40,559 bases of DNA, from NCBI GenBank assembly GCA_964577825.1, contig CAZOBJ010000020.1, forward strand, positions 1-40,559, written 5' to 3'. The translations under genes were made by a program, and so were the position numbers. The notes below the pieces were generated by a model. That model ran no database searches. It saw nothing but the letters and a program-made list of their open reading frames with translations, and had not been told where the DNA came from. Of this stretch, positions 1-8,807 are shown in pieces (positions within the stretch are counted from its first letter, which is position 1; every line of letters begins with the position of its first letter). This DNA comes from CAZOBJ01 sp964577825 (lineage in GTDB: Bacteria > Planctomycetota > SZUA-567 > JAFGNG01).

Positions 1-133
1 CCATGATGGGCTCCTTTCCTCGGATTTCCTCTACATACAGTGCCAGTGCTGTAGACGTGGCCGCAGCTCTGGGGCTTCTTACGCGTGTTGATTCGAGCGC
101 AGATGGCGCGCTCGACTTGCTTGCATCCAGAGC

Positions 134-1984
134 TCACGGCAAGGCGGTCGGCCTTTGTTCCTCGAGTAGCGTTGCGGCTAGATAGCGGGCGAAGGCCGAC
201 TTTGCGCCGTCCCGCACGCTTCGGAGAACGCCGCGCGCCCGCTCGTCCGCGATGTCGCCCAGGAGGACGACGTCCGTGCAATCGACAGAAAGCCAATCGC
301 TTTCCAATGCCTCTTGCAGTCGAGTCACAGTGTCCTCACGGATCTTCCCGCGCCGCAGTGCCAACAGTCTCTCGTACGTCTCGTCGCGCACCTCGGAGGA
401 CGTCTCCCACGCGCAATACGCATCGTACAGGCGACGGCTCGGCAGCCTGGCGACTGCGGGAGCGGCTGCAGCCCATAGCCCCTGATGCGCCTCGGCGCGG
501 ACCGCCGGCAGCCTCGCGCGGAACAGGACTCGTATGCCGACAGGAATCTTCTTCGGGCCGATCCAATCGTCAAAGGGAGCCACGGCGAGGCGATGGAAGC
601 CGGTGGCGATGAGCTGGCCAATGACGATGTCCTGTTCACCGGCGTACCGGTCCGCGATCCTTTGCACGTCGCGCGCGATGCGCGTTGCCAAGTCTATGTT
701 CCCCTGTTGAAGCTCTGCCTCAATGCGGGTTCGTGCGCGCCGAAACACGCGAAGCATATGCATGGCAGGGCCTGTTAGCCTGAACGGCGACGCCGGCGCG
801 AAGGGACGTGCCAAGTCTCTGTGGATCGCCAGCTGCTCTTCGTACTTGTAGAGCTCGTACGTGACAAAGTCCGGCGCCTCCGCCGCCTGGTGCAGCAACG
901 CGCACTCCTCGTCAGTCAAGGCCGGTACGTGCTGTGCCCCTTCAGCATCCAGCTGGCCCTTGTCCACGGTGAGCAGCATCAGTGCGCCATTGTCCGGTTC
1001 CAGGTGGCGCGCAGCGGCCAGCAGTTCGGAATCCGGGCTCTCGTCTTCCGAAAAATGCTCGACTAGCAAGGCGAAGACCTGGAAGTCGCGGCGGTCAGGG
1101 TACAGACCCGCAGTGGCGCGCGCCCAGGCGCCGCCCAAGTCAGTGCCCTCGAGGACCAGCGACATTGCCATCTCTTCGTCTGGATCGTCTGTGCTGGCGA
1201 ACCTCGCCTTGAATTCATCTTCCTTTGCTTTGCCGATGGACAGAAACAGGTCAAGAGACTTGCGGATTACGAGGTCCGAAGCCAGGGGCGGGAAGGACAT
1301 GTCCGCGAACGTTAGCTCGTGGTCGGGCTTGAGCTCCTGCATCGCCTCCTGGTACGTGTGCGCGAACGTTGCGAGAAGGTGCGCGTCAGTGGCCGGAGGC
1401 GTTGCCTCACAAGCAACACACAGGCGCTTCATCAACGCGGCGCTTTCGCATCTGGGCTCTGCGGCCAGGGCCTGGGCGAACCAGTCCTTGGCCCGTGTCG
1501 GCCGAGATTGGTCAAAGGCGATCATCCCCAGAGAGTACACGGGGAACGGCCTTCTCGGCGCTTGTCGGATCGACCGCCGGAAGTGCGCTTCAGCCTCTTC
1601 CAGCGTGCCTCCGGCCAAGGCCGCGATGCCCTTCCGGTCGTGTTCGGTAGTCTCAATGGTGTCGAGGGCATCGCGCACGTTCTGAAGCGAGGCCTTTGTC
1701 TCTTTGATCGCGAAGAATTCCTCGAAGAAGCTGGAATCCGCCGGTTCGCCTTCGTCATCGCCGAGCTCGGCAAGGGCCCTCTTGTGGGCCGCATCCAGGT
1801 CTCTTTCTGACTTGTCTATGAGGCTCCGCAGATCGTGTTCGCCGTGGTCTTGGTGCGCGGGCGTGGGGGTCGGAACCTCGGCGCTCGGCTCTTCGCGCGT
1901 CTGTGGGACCGTGCACATCACGAAGAGCACCACCAGGACGAGGAGCGCAAACCCCGTAGCGCGCACCATGGATCGCGTGGCCAT
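134..1984 (-). CDS. Membrane-anchored TPR-repeat protein of unknown function
   Basis: Encodes 616 residues. A hydrophobic segment near residues 10-26 follows a basic N-terminus and contains a Cys, so it is a signal anchor or possibly a lipoprotein signal. An acidic, His/Pro/Glu-rich linker follows. Around residues 115-195 helical repeats of TPR type are visible (the stretch 'GTLEEAEAHFRRSIRQAP' and the next 'RAKDWFAQALAAEP'). The remaining 400 residues are acidic and helical with no recognised motif. It is the last gene of the minus-strand catabolic cluster, 156 bases beyond the oxidoreductase, and no enzymatic residues are seen, so its role is probably scaffolding or binding at the membrane. 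Its codon use is visibly less GC-biased than the sugar genes next to it, which may mark a different origin. Start: ATG at 1984, directly before the membrane segment. Confidence 0.8.
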   Translation of the reverse strand: MATRSMVRATGFALLVLVVLFVMCTVPQTREEPSAEVPTPTPAHQDHGEHDLRSLIDKSERDLDAAHKRALAELGDDEGEPADSSFFEEFFAIKETKASLQNVRDALDTIETTEHDRKGIAALAGGTLEEAEAHFRRSIRQAPRRPFPVYSLGMIAFDQSRPTRAKDWFAQALAAEPRCESAALMKRLCVACEATPPATDAHLLATFAHTYQEAMQELKPDHELTFADMSFPPLASDLVIRKSLDLFLSIGKAKEDEFKARFASTDDPDEEMAMSLVLEGTDLGGAWARATAGLYPDRRDFQVFALLVEHFSEDESPDSELLAAARHLEPDNGALMLLTVDKGQLDAEGAQHVPALTDEECALLHQAAEAPDFVTYELYKYEEQLAIHRDLARPFAPASPFRLTGPAMHMLRVFRRARTRIEAELQQGNIDLATRIARDVQRIADRYAGEQDIVIGQLIATGFHRLAVAPFDDWIGPKKIPVGIRVLFRARLPAVRAEAHQGLWAAAAPAVARLPSRRLYDAYCAWETSSEVRDETYERLLALRRGKIREDTVTRLQEALESDWLSVDCTDVVLLGDIADERARGVLRSVRDGAKSAFARYLAATLLEEQRPTALP

Positions 1985-2140
1985 CCTGCGTCTCTCTCCG
2001 AAGCCCTGCGAGCGCCAGAAGCGAGTGTGCTACAGCAACCCCTACACCATGCACTGCGCGGGCCGGCTGGTCAACCGTCAGTTGCGCAACGGGGAGAGGC
2101 CGCTTCGGCGCGGCGGCGCAATCTCCAGGCGGGCGCGACG

Positions 2141-3355
2141 CTAGACCCTCTCGCCCCGGGCGATGGCGCGCTGCTGAGGCCGGTGCAGGTAGTGGCTGCG
2201 GATGAACCCCTGCATGTAGTCCTCCTCGCGCATGGGCGCGGCCGTGCCCCGGTAGGGCAGGGGGTCGAACCGCTCGGGCGCGGCGGGCTCGCCGCCCGCC
2301 TCGGCCGAGGCCACGGCCGCCAGGGCCACGGTCACCACGTGCGCGCCGTCGACCACGTCCACCATGGCCGGGCTCTTCACGTCGTGGTCCATGGCGTAGA
2401 TCAGGTGTTCGATCGTCCGATAGAAGCTCGCCACGTGGCCGTGCGGGTAGTCCAGGAAGTTGATCGTTTCCCGCTTTCGGCGGCCGCTGAAGAAGTGCAT
2501 GCACACGGGCGTGGTTTCGAACCCGATGTCCGGGATGACCACCGGGTCGCCGTACACGTTGCGGTCCAGGACCACGTCCATCTTGGTGCCGTAGACCTCG
2601 ATCTGGAACCCGCCGCTGCGGCGAGAGGCCGCGGTGGTGAGGCTGTACCCGATCCGCCCCTTGGAGAAGCGCATGTGCACGCTCATGGTGTCCGGATGCG
2701 CGTACGCGCGGGAGGTGCGCTTCTTGGCCGCGTAACAGGTCACGGCCTCGGGCACGTCGCCGATGACCCCGAGCACCGTGTCGATGGCATGGCTGCCGAA
2801 CGGGAACAGGGGGTTGGATGCATTGATGTTGTTCTCGTCTTGGCGCTCCACGCGCGGGTCCTTGTGATGCAGGTAGTTCGCCTTGGCGTAGTACGGCGTG
2901 CCCAGCCGCCCGTCTGCGCGCAGCTGCAGGATCCGCTGGAGGGTGTTGGTGGTGCGCACGGACTGGTTGACCGCCACCTTGCGCTTATGCTTGCGCGCGG
3001 CCTCGACCATGGCGGCGCATTCCTCGAGCGTCAGGCACATGGGCTTCTCGACCCACACGTGCGCGCCCCGCTCGAGCGTGGCCACGGTCATGGACGCGTG
3101 CAGCCGGTCGGGCGTGGCAATGAGTACGAGGTCCGGCTTCTCCTTGTCGAGCATGGTCCGGTAGTCGGCGTAGAAGTGCACCGGTCCCTGGTCGGGCTTC
3201 ACGGGCTTCATCCAAGCGCGCTGATGGTCGCACAGCCGCTTGCCCGCTGTGCGCTGGTCCTCGCGCACGTCGCACACGCCCACCAGGTTCGTCTCCGGAT
3301 GCAGCATAGCGAGGTACGCGCGCGCCACGCCGCCGACTGCTGCCACTCGGTACAT
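2141..3355 (-). CDS. Gfo/Idh/MocA-family NAD(P)-dependent oxidoreductase
   Basis: Encodes 404 residues. The N-terminal Rossmann fold is followed by the family signature around residues 108-112 (VEKPM), whose Lys belongs to the catalytic EKP motif, and then by the mixed alpha/beta substrate-binding domain with 'FPFGSHAIDTVLGVIGD' (the HxxD-type catalytic region). Family members oxidise or reduce sugars, inositols or sugar-derived acids with NAD(P). The dinucleotide loop at the start reads AVGGVAR where most relatives have GxGxxA, so the first glycine is replaced by Ala. There is no Tat signal, which points to a cytoplasmic enzyme. It lies downstream of the GH116 hydrolase with a 140-base gap holding its own likely promoter. 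GGAAGG sits about 9 bases before the ATG. Substrate unknown. Confidence 0.88.
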   Translation of the reverse strand: MYRVAAVGGVARAYLAMLHPETNLVGVCDVREDQRTAGKRLCDHQRAWMKPVKPDQGPVHFYADYRTMLDKEKPDLVLIATPDRLHASMTVATLERGAHVWVEKPMCLTLEECAAMVEAARKHKRKVAVNQSVRTTNTLQRILQLRADGRLGTPYYAKANYLHHKDPRVERQDENNINASNPLFPFGSHAIDTVLGVIGDVPEAVTCYAAKKRTSRAYAHPDTMSVHMRFSKGRIGYSLTTAASRRSGGFQIEVYGTKMDVVLDRNVYGDPVVIPDIGFETTPVCMHFFSGRRKRETINFLDYPHGHVASFYRTIEHLIYAMDHDVKSPAMVDVVDGAHVVTVALAAVASAEAGGEPAAPERFDPLPYRGTAAPMREEDYMQGFIRSHYLHRPQQRAIARGERV

Positions 3356-3495
3356 GCGAGGTTCCTTCCCTTGCGTCTCTGGTCCTGTCGGTTCGGTTCC
3401 TGGTCGCCCGACGGGGGCGCCGTTCCTACCAATCGCTCATCTGAAAGCGGACCACCGACTTCGCATCGTCCCCGGCGCGGGTCCGCTGCGGCTTC

Positions 3496-6063
3496 TCACC
3501 TACCCGATTCCCGCGGCACGGTCAAGCGCAGCGTTTGTCCGGGCCGCAGCGTGCGCGGACGGGCAAGGGTGGTCACGGAACGCCCCACGGCCAGGGAGGC
3601 GAGGTACAGACTGCCCCCGCCGACCGTGAGCGTGGCCTCGCTCGCGCCGCGCGCATGGCGCAGGCGGCAGGTTCCCCAGGCGCCCCCGGTCGTCCAGAAG
3701 TGGCGCCCCGACTTGTCCGCGAAACGCATGGCCCCCTCGACCCCGTCATATCCGAACCCGCTCCACGCGCCCACCAGGGCCCACGAGGCCATGGCCCGCG
3801 CGTAGTGGTGGCCGCACTCGGGTTCGTCAAAGGGGTTGCGCCGCCGGCCGTCGTGGCGTGCGCGCACCGCGCCGACCACGGCCCGGGCCTCCGATTCGCG
3901 GCCCTCGTACTGAAGCCCGGCGGCGAGCGTGTACTCGAGACCGGTCCACACCTCGCTGTAGTAGGGGGTGGGCACGCGCGGACGCTCGCCGTGCGGATAG
4001 GTGCACGTGAGCACGCCCGCTTCGTCACTGAGCGCATACGTGCGCCGGTGATTGAAGTGGCTGTACAGGGGAGCGCGTCGATTGTGGCGCAAAATCGCGG
4101 CCAACGCCTTGCGCACGTGCGCGGGCCGCAAGAGGTGGCCCAGGCCGCACACGTGGGCCATCACTTGGCCGGCGAGCTGGTCGACCCGGCATCCGCGCCC
4201 GACCTGGAACTCCGGGTCCCGCGGGTCGTGGGCCCCGCCCGGGCCCATCCGTGGCGCGGCGCGCAGCCCGGGCGCCACGGCGGCGAATCGCAGGGGCGGG
4301 CGCACCTCCTGCTCGTAGTAGTCGCCGTTGAACAGGTGCGCGTCCATCCATCGGCTGCCGTGTTCGAACAGCGCCCGGCATTGCGCAGCGAACGCGGTCT
4401 CGCCCAGGTGCTCGGCCATGATCTGCGCGGCGCGCAACGCACCGAGGTACCACACGCCCACCAGCGGATTGGGCCCGTAGTATTCGACGTCCTCTGTGTT
4501 GTGCTGGCAGCCTTCCATCACCCCGTCTTGGTCGGCGTCCCATCCCCCGGCCCGCCAGGCGAAGGCGAGTGCCGCCTTGACCCGCGGCCAGAGGCGCTTG
4601 AGCCATGCCGAATCCCCGGACAGGTGCCACTCTCGCAGCACACGCATGATCGCGCTCATCTGCCCGTCGGCGTGGGCGAGGCGGTACTCCCGGGCCCGGT
4701 CCAGGGGCAGCTCCACTCGGCCCGACATAAACCCCGCTTCATCGGTGGCGTGCAGGAACTCGGTCGCGCGCATGTCGCGGGCCAGGCTGCCGAACAGGTG
4801 CGCGGTGGCGTGTTCGTACCCCCACACATGCGTGCACGAGCCCCGACAGCAGCCCGAGGTGTCGGTGCAGCCCTCGTATCCGAAAAAGTGCCCGTCCGAG
4901 GTGCGAAAGCAGGTCTGCGTGCGCAGGGTCGACACATTGGACAAGGCGGCGTCCTTGTACTCCTCGGGCAGATCGCTTTCGCACAAGCCGCGCACGAAAC
5001 GTACGGTGTCCCGCTCCAGGGACCGCAGGTCTCGGGCCGTGCGCACGGCCACGTCCCATGCGTCGCGGAATCGCGTGGCGTAGTGGTTGCCCACACGCTC
5101 CTCGTAGGGGCGTTGCGGGCCGTCTCCTTGCCTGCGCGTTTTACGCGCGGGGCTCCAGGAGGGGCGATTGGGGAAATGCCACGCGAGAAGGAAGGTGACC
5201 GCGCGCTGCCCGCGGGCAGGCACGCGCACAGGCATGGCCAGGCTCGCGACCGGAGCAGGGTCCGCGGGGTCAATCTGGTCGGTCAGCCGTCCGTCGGCCA
5301 GCAAGTCGTCCCAGAAGTCGAGCAAAGGCCCGTGCCACCGCGAACTGCGCCACCCTCGGCGCACCGTGCACCGGGCCCGCGAGCGCGTGACCAGGGCCAT
5401 GGTCCCCCACCGGGGATCCGTGGTCGGCAGGTCACGGGCCGAAAGAAAGATCCCCTGGACGGGGCTCCCCTTTCGCGCGCGGCGCACTGTGTTCACATTG
5501 CCGCGGCACTCGCCGCCGCTGCGGTCTCGGCCGATGAAATTCTTGAGGTTTGCGCAAATGGTGGCCGCTACGCTTCTGCGCAGGTTATTGTGCAGCACAA
5601 AGCGCAGGATCGCGACCGGCAGGCCGCTCCGGTCGGGGTCCGGCGGGCTCAGCGGATTGAAGGCCTCGATGCGCACGCGCAGGGGCACGTCCGGGTCGGC
5701 AAGGTACACCTGGGCAAGCGGATAGGCCGCGCGGAACACGCACTCGCGAAAGCGCGGCAGGCCCGCGTTCCCGGCGTGTACGCCGGAGGCGCCTTGGTCC
5801 CAGGGCGGCAGGAGCGCGCCCTCGACGAGCCGCGCGACCGGGGCTTGCCCTGCGGCCTTGGCCCGCAGGGCGAAGAAAGTGTTCTCGGGCGTGAACCCTT
5901 TGGCCGGGCGGTTCATGATTTCCCAGTCGCGCAGGTCGCCGCGCCCGCCAATGGACACCGTGCCCGTGCCGATGCCGCCCAGCGGCATGGCGATCTGTCG
6001 CACGTGTTCTCCCGTATACTCCTTGAGTACCGGCCAGGGACCGGGTACGGGCTTGCGCGCCAC
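3496..6063 (-). CDS. GH116-family (GBA2-like) beta-glycosidase
   Basis: Encodes 855 residues from a GTG start with AAAGGAGA 7 bases upstream. The N-terminus carries the hallmark of the GBA2_N/DUF608 domain (MPLGGIGTGTVSIGGRGDL at residues 26-44), and the C-terminal half is the (alpha/alpha)6 catalytic domain. By position in the family, the nucleophile is probably Glu397 in 'GYEGC' and the acid/base Asp525 in 'HNTEDVEYYG'. Residues 399-410 contain an unusual cysteine group (C399, C405, C406, C410). The family cleaves beta-linked glucosides, glucosylceramides or xylosides. No signal peptide is seen, so it should act in the cytoplasm on imported or cell-associated substrates. Its neighbours, a UroD-like protein and a Gfo/Idh oxidoreductase, fit a sugar-conversion pathway. 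The assignment to family is firm; the substrate is not known. Confidence 0.9.
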   Translation of the reverse strand: MARKPVPGPWPVLKEYTGEHVRQIAMPLGGIGTGTVSIGGRGDLRDWEIMNRPAKGFTPENTFFALRAKAAGQAPVARLVEGALLPPWDQGASGVHAGNAGLPRFRECVFRAAYPLAQVYLADPDVPLRVRIEAFNPLSPPDPDRSGLPVAILRFVLHNNLRRSVAATICANLKNFIGRDRSGGECRGNVNTVRRARKGSPVQGIFLSARDLPTTDPRWGTMALVTRSRARCTVRRGWRSSRWHGPLLDFWDDLLADGRLTDQIDPADPAPVASLAMPVRVPARGQRAVTFLLAWHFPNRPSWSPARKTRRQGDGPQRPYEERVGNHYATRFRDAWDVAVRTARDLRSLERDTVRFVRGLCESDLPEEYKDAALSNVSTLRTQTCFRTSDGHFFGYEGCTDTSGCCRGSCTHVWGYEHATAHLFGSLARDMRATEFLHATDEAGFMSGRVELPLDRAREYRLAHADGQMSAIMRVLREWHLSGDSAWLKRLWPRVKAALAFAWRAGGWDADQDGVMEGCQHNTEDVEYYGPNPLVGVWYLGALRAAQIMAEHLGETAFAAQCRALFEHGSRWMDAHLFNGDYYEQEVRPPLRFAAVAPGLRAAPRMGPGGAHDPRDPEFQVGRGCRVDQLAGQVMAHVCGLGHLLRPAHVRKALAAILRHNRRAPLYSHFNHRRTYALSDEAGVLTCTYPHGERPRVPTPYYSEVWTGLEYTLAAGLQYEGRESEARAVVGAVRARHDGRRRNPFDEPECGHHYARAMASWALVGAWSGFGYDGVEGAMRFADKSGRHFWTTGGAWGTCRLRHARGASEATLTVGGGSLYLASLAVGRSVTTLARPRTLRPGQTLRLTVPRESGR
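3497..3525 (-). promoter_or_regulatory. Candidate sigma-70 promoter for the Gfo/Idh gene
   Basis: On the minus strand TTGACC (3525-3520), a 17-base spacer and TAGGTG (3502-3497) point toward the oxidoreductase start at 3355. The -10 overlaps the stop codon of the GH116 gene. The form matches two other candidates in this window (at 16521-16549 and 32104-32132). It would give a leader of about 135 bases. Confidence 0.35.
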
Positions 6064-6153
6064 TGTCTGTCTCCTTTCGCTCCGCGCAGACCGCGCTGGT
6101 CAGCATACGCGGAAGGTGCTCTCGGACAAGCCGCAATGGTCTGCGGCATGGTC

Positions 6154-7125
6154 CTACACCCGCGCAGCGTACTCGCCGAACAGGCGCACGTACAGCTTGT
6201 AGTCCTCGAGCGACACCCCGGGCGGGGTTTGATGGTCGCAGGAGATGAGATACCCGCCCTTGCGCGCGGAGGGCAACAGCCGCTCGAACTCCCGGCGCAT
6301 CGCCCGCTCGCCCTTGTCCATGACCAGCTTGTCGAAGTGCCCCAGGAACCGCATCCGCGGGTGCGCGGCGCGCAACACGGCGACGTCGCACCCGGCCCGG
6401 CGCTCCAGGGGCAGGACGCCGTCCAGGCCCGCGGCCTCGAACCAGGCGGCCGGCTCGGTGACGTTGCCGTCCGAATCGACGATCGCCAGGATCCCGTGGT
6501 CCTTGAGCCGGGGCAGGACCCGCTCGTAGTAGGGTCTCAGGAACTCGTCGAAGTGGTCCCTGGAGAGCATGGGCCCCAGGTTGTAGCTCAGGTCCTCGGA
6601 GAACTGCACGAAGTCGGGCCGGCAGACCGGCAGCACCTCGTCGAGAACCCGGCAGGTCCAGTCCGCCAGGTCGCCGTTGATCCGGTGCATAAGCTCCGGA
6701 TGGTCGTAGAACGCGTACAGGTGCTCCTCCTTGCCGAAGAGCGTGCGCGGGAACCAGAAGAACCCGTAGAGCACGAGCGAGAGCACGATGTCTCCGGACG
6801 CCTGCTCGCGTGCGCGCGTCTCCCAGGCCCGCGCGTCCACGGCGGGCGTCGGATACAGGTCCTTGCACAGCGTCAGGTACGCGTCCAGGGTCGGCGCCCG
6901 CAACCGCAGGTCCCTGCGCTTTGCGCGCAAGGGCTGGGCCGCGGTCTGCTTGTACACATCCAGCCCGAAGTAGCGGCAGACCCCGTACCGGTCCAGCTCC
7001 GGCGGCAGGCCCTCGGCGCGCCAGCGCTCCAGGGTCTCGGTCCACCACCCGGCCCATTCCACGATGGGCAGCCGGTCCACGGGCCGGAAGTTCATAAGCG
7101 CGCGGAAGCGCTCGCGGGTCGTCAT
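6154..7125 (-). CDS. Uroporphyrinogen decarboxylase-like (UroD/MtaA superfamily) protein
   Basis: Encodes 323 residues. The opening 'TTRERFRALMNFRPVDRLP' is typical of the UroD-like/corrinoid methyltransferase superfamily, as are 'VQFSEDLSYNLGPMLS' in the middle and the C-terminal 'GGYLISCDHQTPPGVS' with His and Cys that could bind zinc. Members of this branch are rarely heme enzymes; many are zinc-dependent methyltransferases working with corrinoid proteins, and others of unknown function sit in sugar-catabolic clusters. No corrinoid protein or heme gene is present here, so heme synthesis is unlikely. The ATG at 7125 is chosen because the family N-terminus starts exactly there and GGACGAG lies close upstream, although the frame stays open much further upstream. 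Confidence 0.82.
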   Translation of the reverse strand: MTTRERFRALMNFRPVDRLPIVEWAGWWTETLERWRAEGLPPELDRYGVCRYFGLDVYKQTAAQPLRAKRRDLRLRAPTLDAYLTLCKDLYPTPAVDARAWETRAREQASGDIVLSLVLYGFFWFPRTLFGKEEHLYAFYDHPELMHRINGDLADWTCRVLDEVLPVCRPDFVQFSEDLSYNLGPMLSRDHFDEFLRPYYERVLPRLKDHGILAIVDSDGNVTEPAAWFEAAGLDGVLPLERRAGCDVAVLRAAHPRMRFLGHFDKLVMDKGERAMRREFERLLPSARKGGYLISCDHQTPPGVSLEDYKLYVRLFGEYAARV

Positions 7126-7193
7126 CTCGTCCACTGCCGTGCGCCTCGTCCGGATGAAGGAGGGCCGCACCCGCCCGGCCCTCTGCCGGCCGC

Positions 7194-7733
7194 TCACAGC
7201 CCGTACTTGGCCTTCAGTTCCGCGAGGCCCTGTTCGTACGGGGCCTGGTTCTGCGCCCCGCCGATGATGGGGTACAGGGTGGGCACGCGTTCCTCGAGCA
7301 AGGGCACGAGGTCGCGCAGCGCGATCCGCGACCCGATCCCGAGCTCCAGCTCGCCCAGGATGCGGCGATTGCCCTCCACCACGTCGCGGACCAGGTCGGG
7401 CTTGTTCGCGGACGGGCACGAGTAGCCCACGCCCCACATGCACCCGTACGGGTCGGGCCGCAGCACCGGGCATCCGGCGCACGCGTCGTCGAAGCAGTCC
7501 ACGAGGTAGATCTCGAGCTCCGGCTCCTGTTCCACGCGCGCGACCAGGGGGTCCCATTTGACCGCCGACGCAGGGTCTTTGGCCTCGCCGCGTCGGGCGT
7601 AGTAGCTCACGAGGTAGGTGGGGTGGTACGGCCGCAGGTACATGGGCCGGCCGTTCCACTCGGCCCCGGCACGCGCCCGGGCCAGGGGCGGCATCGCGTC
7701 GTCGTTGCGTGCTGGGCGGTCGCTGTCGGGCAT
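7194..7733 (-). CDS. Cysteine-rich protein of unknown function
   Basis: Encodes 179 residues and matches no family I recognise. The middle holds a cysteine group 'DCFDDACAGCP' followed by two more Cys in 'YGCMWGVGYSCPSANKP', a spacing that could hold zinc or an iron-sulfur centre. The preceding part is rich in Tyr, Pro and Arg, and the C-terminus is helical. There is no signal peptide or membrane segment. It lies 68 bases upstream of the UroD-like gene on the same strand, so the two are probably co-transcribed. The ATG at 7733 is preferred over in-frame codons further upstream because GGAGAGA stands 7-8 bases before it. Confidence 0.65.
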   Translation of the reverse strand: MPDSDRPARNDDAMPPLARARAGAEWNGRPMYLRPYHPTYLVSYYARRGEAKDPASAVKWDPLVARVEQEPELEIYLVDCFDDACAGCPVLRPDPYGCMWGVGYSCPSANKPDLVRDVVEGNRRILGELELGIGSRIALRDLVPLLEERVPTLYPIIGGAQNQAPYEQGLAELKAKYGL

Positions 7734-7950
7734 GGGGGGCTCTCTCCTGCAATTGTAGATCATCGCGCACAGACAGTGCATCTGAAGATCGTCGCACCCG
7801 CGTGCCGGCGCCCGGCCGCGGGGAGGCCCCAGTGTACGCCGCGCGTCATTTTCCGCAAGCCGGGGGGGCTTTAGTGGACGGTCGCAGGGCCTTGAGCGGA
7901 GGCCCCGGCTGTCTGCGCGCGTGGGGCCGGTACAGGGGCTCGAGCGTACG

Positions 7951-7971
7951 AACGCGCCGGCACGGCGCGTT
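7951..7971 (-). terminator. GC-rich hairpin ending the membrane-paralogue operon
   Basis: A perfect 9-base-pair stem (AACGCGCCG / CGGCGCGTT) with a 3-base loop begins inside the stop codon of the last paralogue. No T-run follows, so it may be a weak terminator or an mRNA end-protecting hairpin rather than a classical intrinsic terminator. Confidence 0.4.
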
Positions 7972-8746
7972 ACGGGGTTCGGGGCGGACGCGCAGGGTTG
8001 TCGGGCGTGTTGCTCCCTTCCAGGAGCGAGTACCTTCGGGCGCGAAATGCCATCACGGCGAACACGGCCGCCGTAGCGCCCATTGCCATCACAGACGGTT
8101 CAACCGTCAGGATGCCCCCCACAAGCAATACCGCGGAGATCACGCACAAGAGGCCAGCAACCGTTCCTCGTGTTCCTGGGCCCGGATGAAACCCAGGCGA
8201 AATGGACGAAGACGAGAGCGCAACGCTCAGTACGAATAAGCCCCAGGAGCCCCACGCCCACGGGTCATCAGAGAATGCGGATACAACGAGAAAAACGAAG
8301 CCAACGCTGTAGAGCATGCCCGTATGGACCAGTTCAACACCGCGATGAGCATGAAGGACATTTTCCCGTGCCGATTCTTCCTGACGTGGGCGGGCCGCTA
8401 CCGACGGGCCGCTCGATCTCGTACCCGAGGTCTCCTCGCCCGGTGCTTGCCGCCTGTGTGTCTGGATCTCAAAAATGCTGCGTAGGCGCCTCTGATCAGC
8501 CGGCAAGAGGGGCGGCAGGGCACTGCGGACCGCCCATATCCAGAGCGACTGGTACGCGAGGATCAAGATGGGACCTGCCACGAAGACGGCTATTTCCATG
8601 AAAGGCGTGTCCTCCACCGGCGCCGTCCAGTCGGCGCCCAGCCAGGTGCAGCACGCCCACACGCCCAGGAAGAACCCGATCTCCACGCCGAGGAGCACCC
8701 CGCCGAAGAGCAGCCGGCCTGTGCGCACGCTGCCGGTTGACCTCAA
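7970..8746 (-). CDS. Multi-spanning membrane protein, paralogue A of a YQxxW family
   Basis: Encodes 258 residues. It shares with the next two genes an N-terminal unit: R(T/V)GxLLFGG, a first membrane helix ending in E(I/L)G, a short loop with WLGAD, and a second helix carrying YQxxW. A charged cytoplasmic-like linker (about residues 85-135) leads to a second module with about four membrane helices that also resembles the C-terminal part of paralogue C. Function is unknown; no catalytic motif is seen. A TTG start at 8746 is used because GGGAGG lies 7 bases before it; an in-frame GTG six codons later would begin exactly where the paralogues start and remains possible. It is the last gene of a three-gene set and ends in a hairpin. 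Confidence 0.7.
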   Translation of the reverse strand: MRSTGSVRTGRLLFGGVLLGVEIGFFLGVWACCTWLGADWTAPVEDTPFMEIAVFVAGPILILAYQSLWIWAVRSALPPLLPADQRRLRSIFEIQTHRRQAPGEETSGTRSSGPSVAARPRQEESARENVLHAHRGVELVHTGMLYSVGFVFLVVSAFSDDPWAWGSWGLFVLSVALSSSSISPGFHPGPGTRGTVAGLLCVISAVLLVGGILTVEPSVMAMGATAAVFAVMAFRARRYSLLEGSNTPDNPARPPRTP

Positions 8747-8807
8747 TGCGCCGCCTCCCGGCGTTCGACCTCGTCCTTGCCCGTTTCGCTGGGTCCACCC
8801 GGCAAGG

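Noticed and set aside
2041..2074. TTGACC and TAGGGG on the minus strand before the TPR gene
   Set aside because: The spacing is about 24 bases, too long for a sigma-70 promoter.
6130..6147. Six-base-pair stem GCCGCA/TGCGGC just after the UroD-like gene
   Set aside because: Short, without a T-run, and expected by chance in GC-rich DNA.
6154..7125. UroD-like gene as hemE of heme synthesis
   Set aside because: Its sequence belongs to the divergent UroD/methyltransferase branch and no heme gene is nearby.
3535..7425. A very long open frame on the plus strand opposite the GH116 and UroD-like genes
   Set aside because: It is rich in Arg, Ala, Gly, Pro and His with no domain, and arises because the GC-rich minus-strand genes leave few stops on the other strand.
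7752..7780. TGCACT-N17-TACAAT on the minus strand before the 179-residue unknown
   Set aside because: The implied transcript start would fall inside the ribosome-binding site of the gene, and the -35 box is poor.
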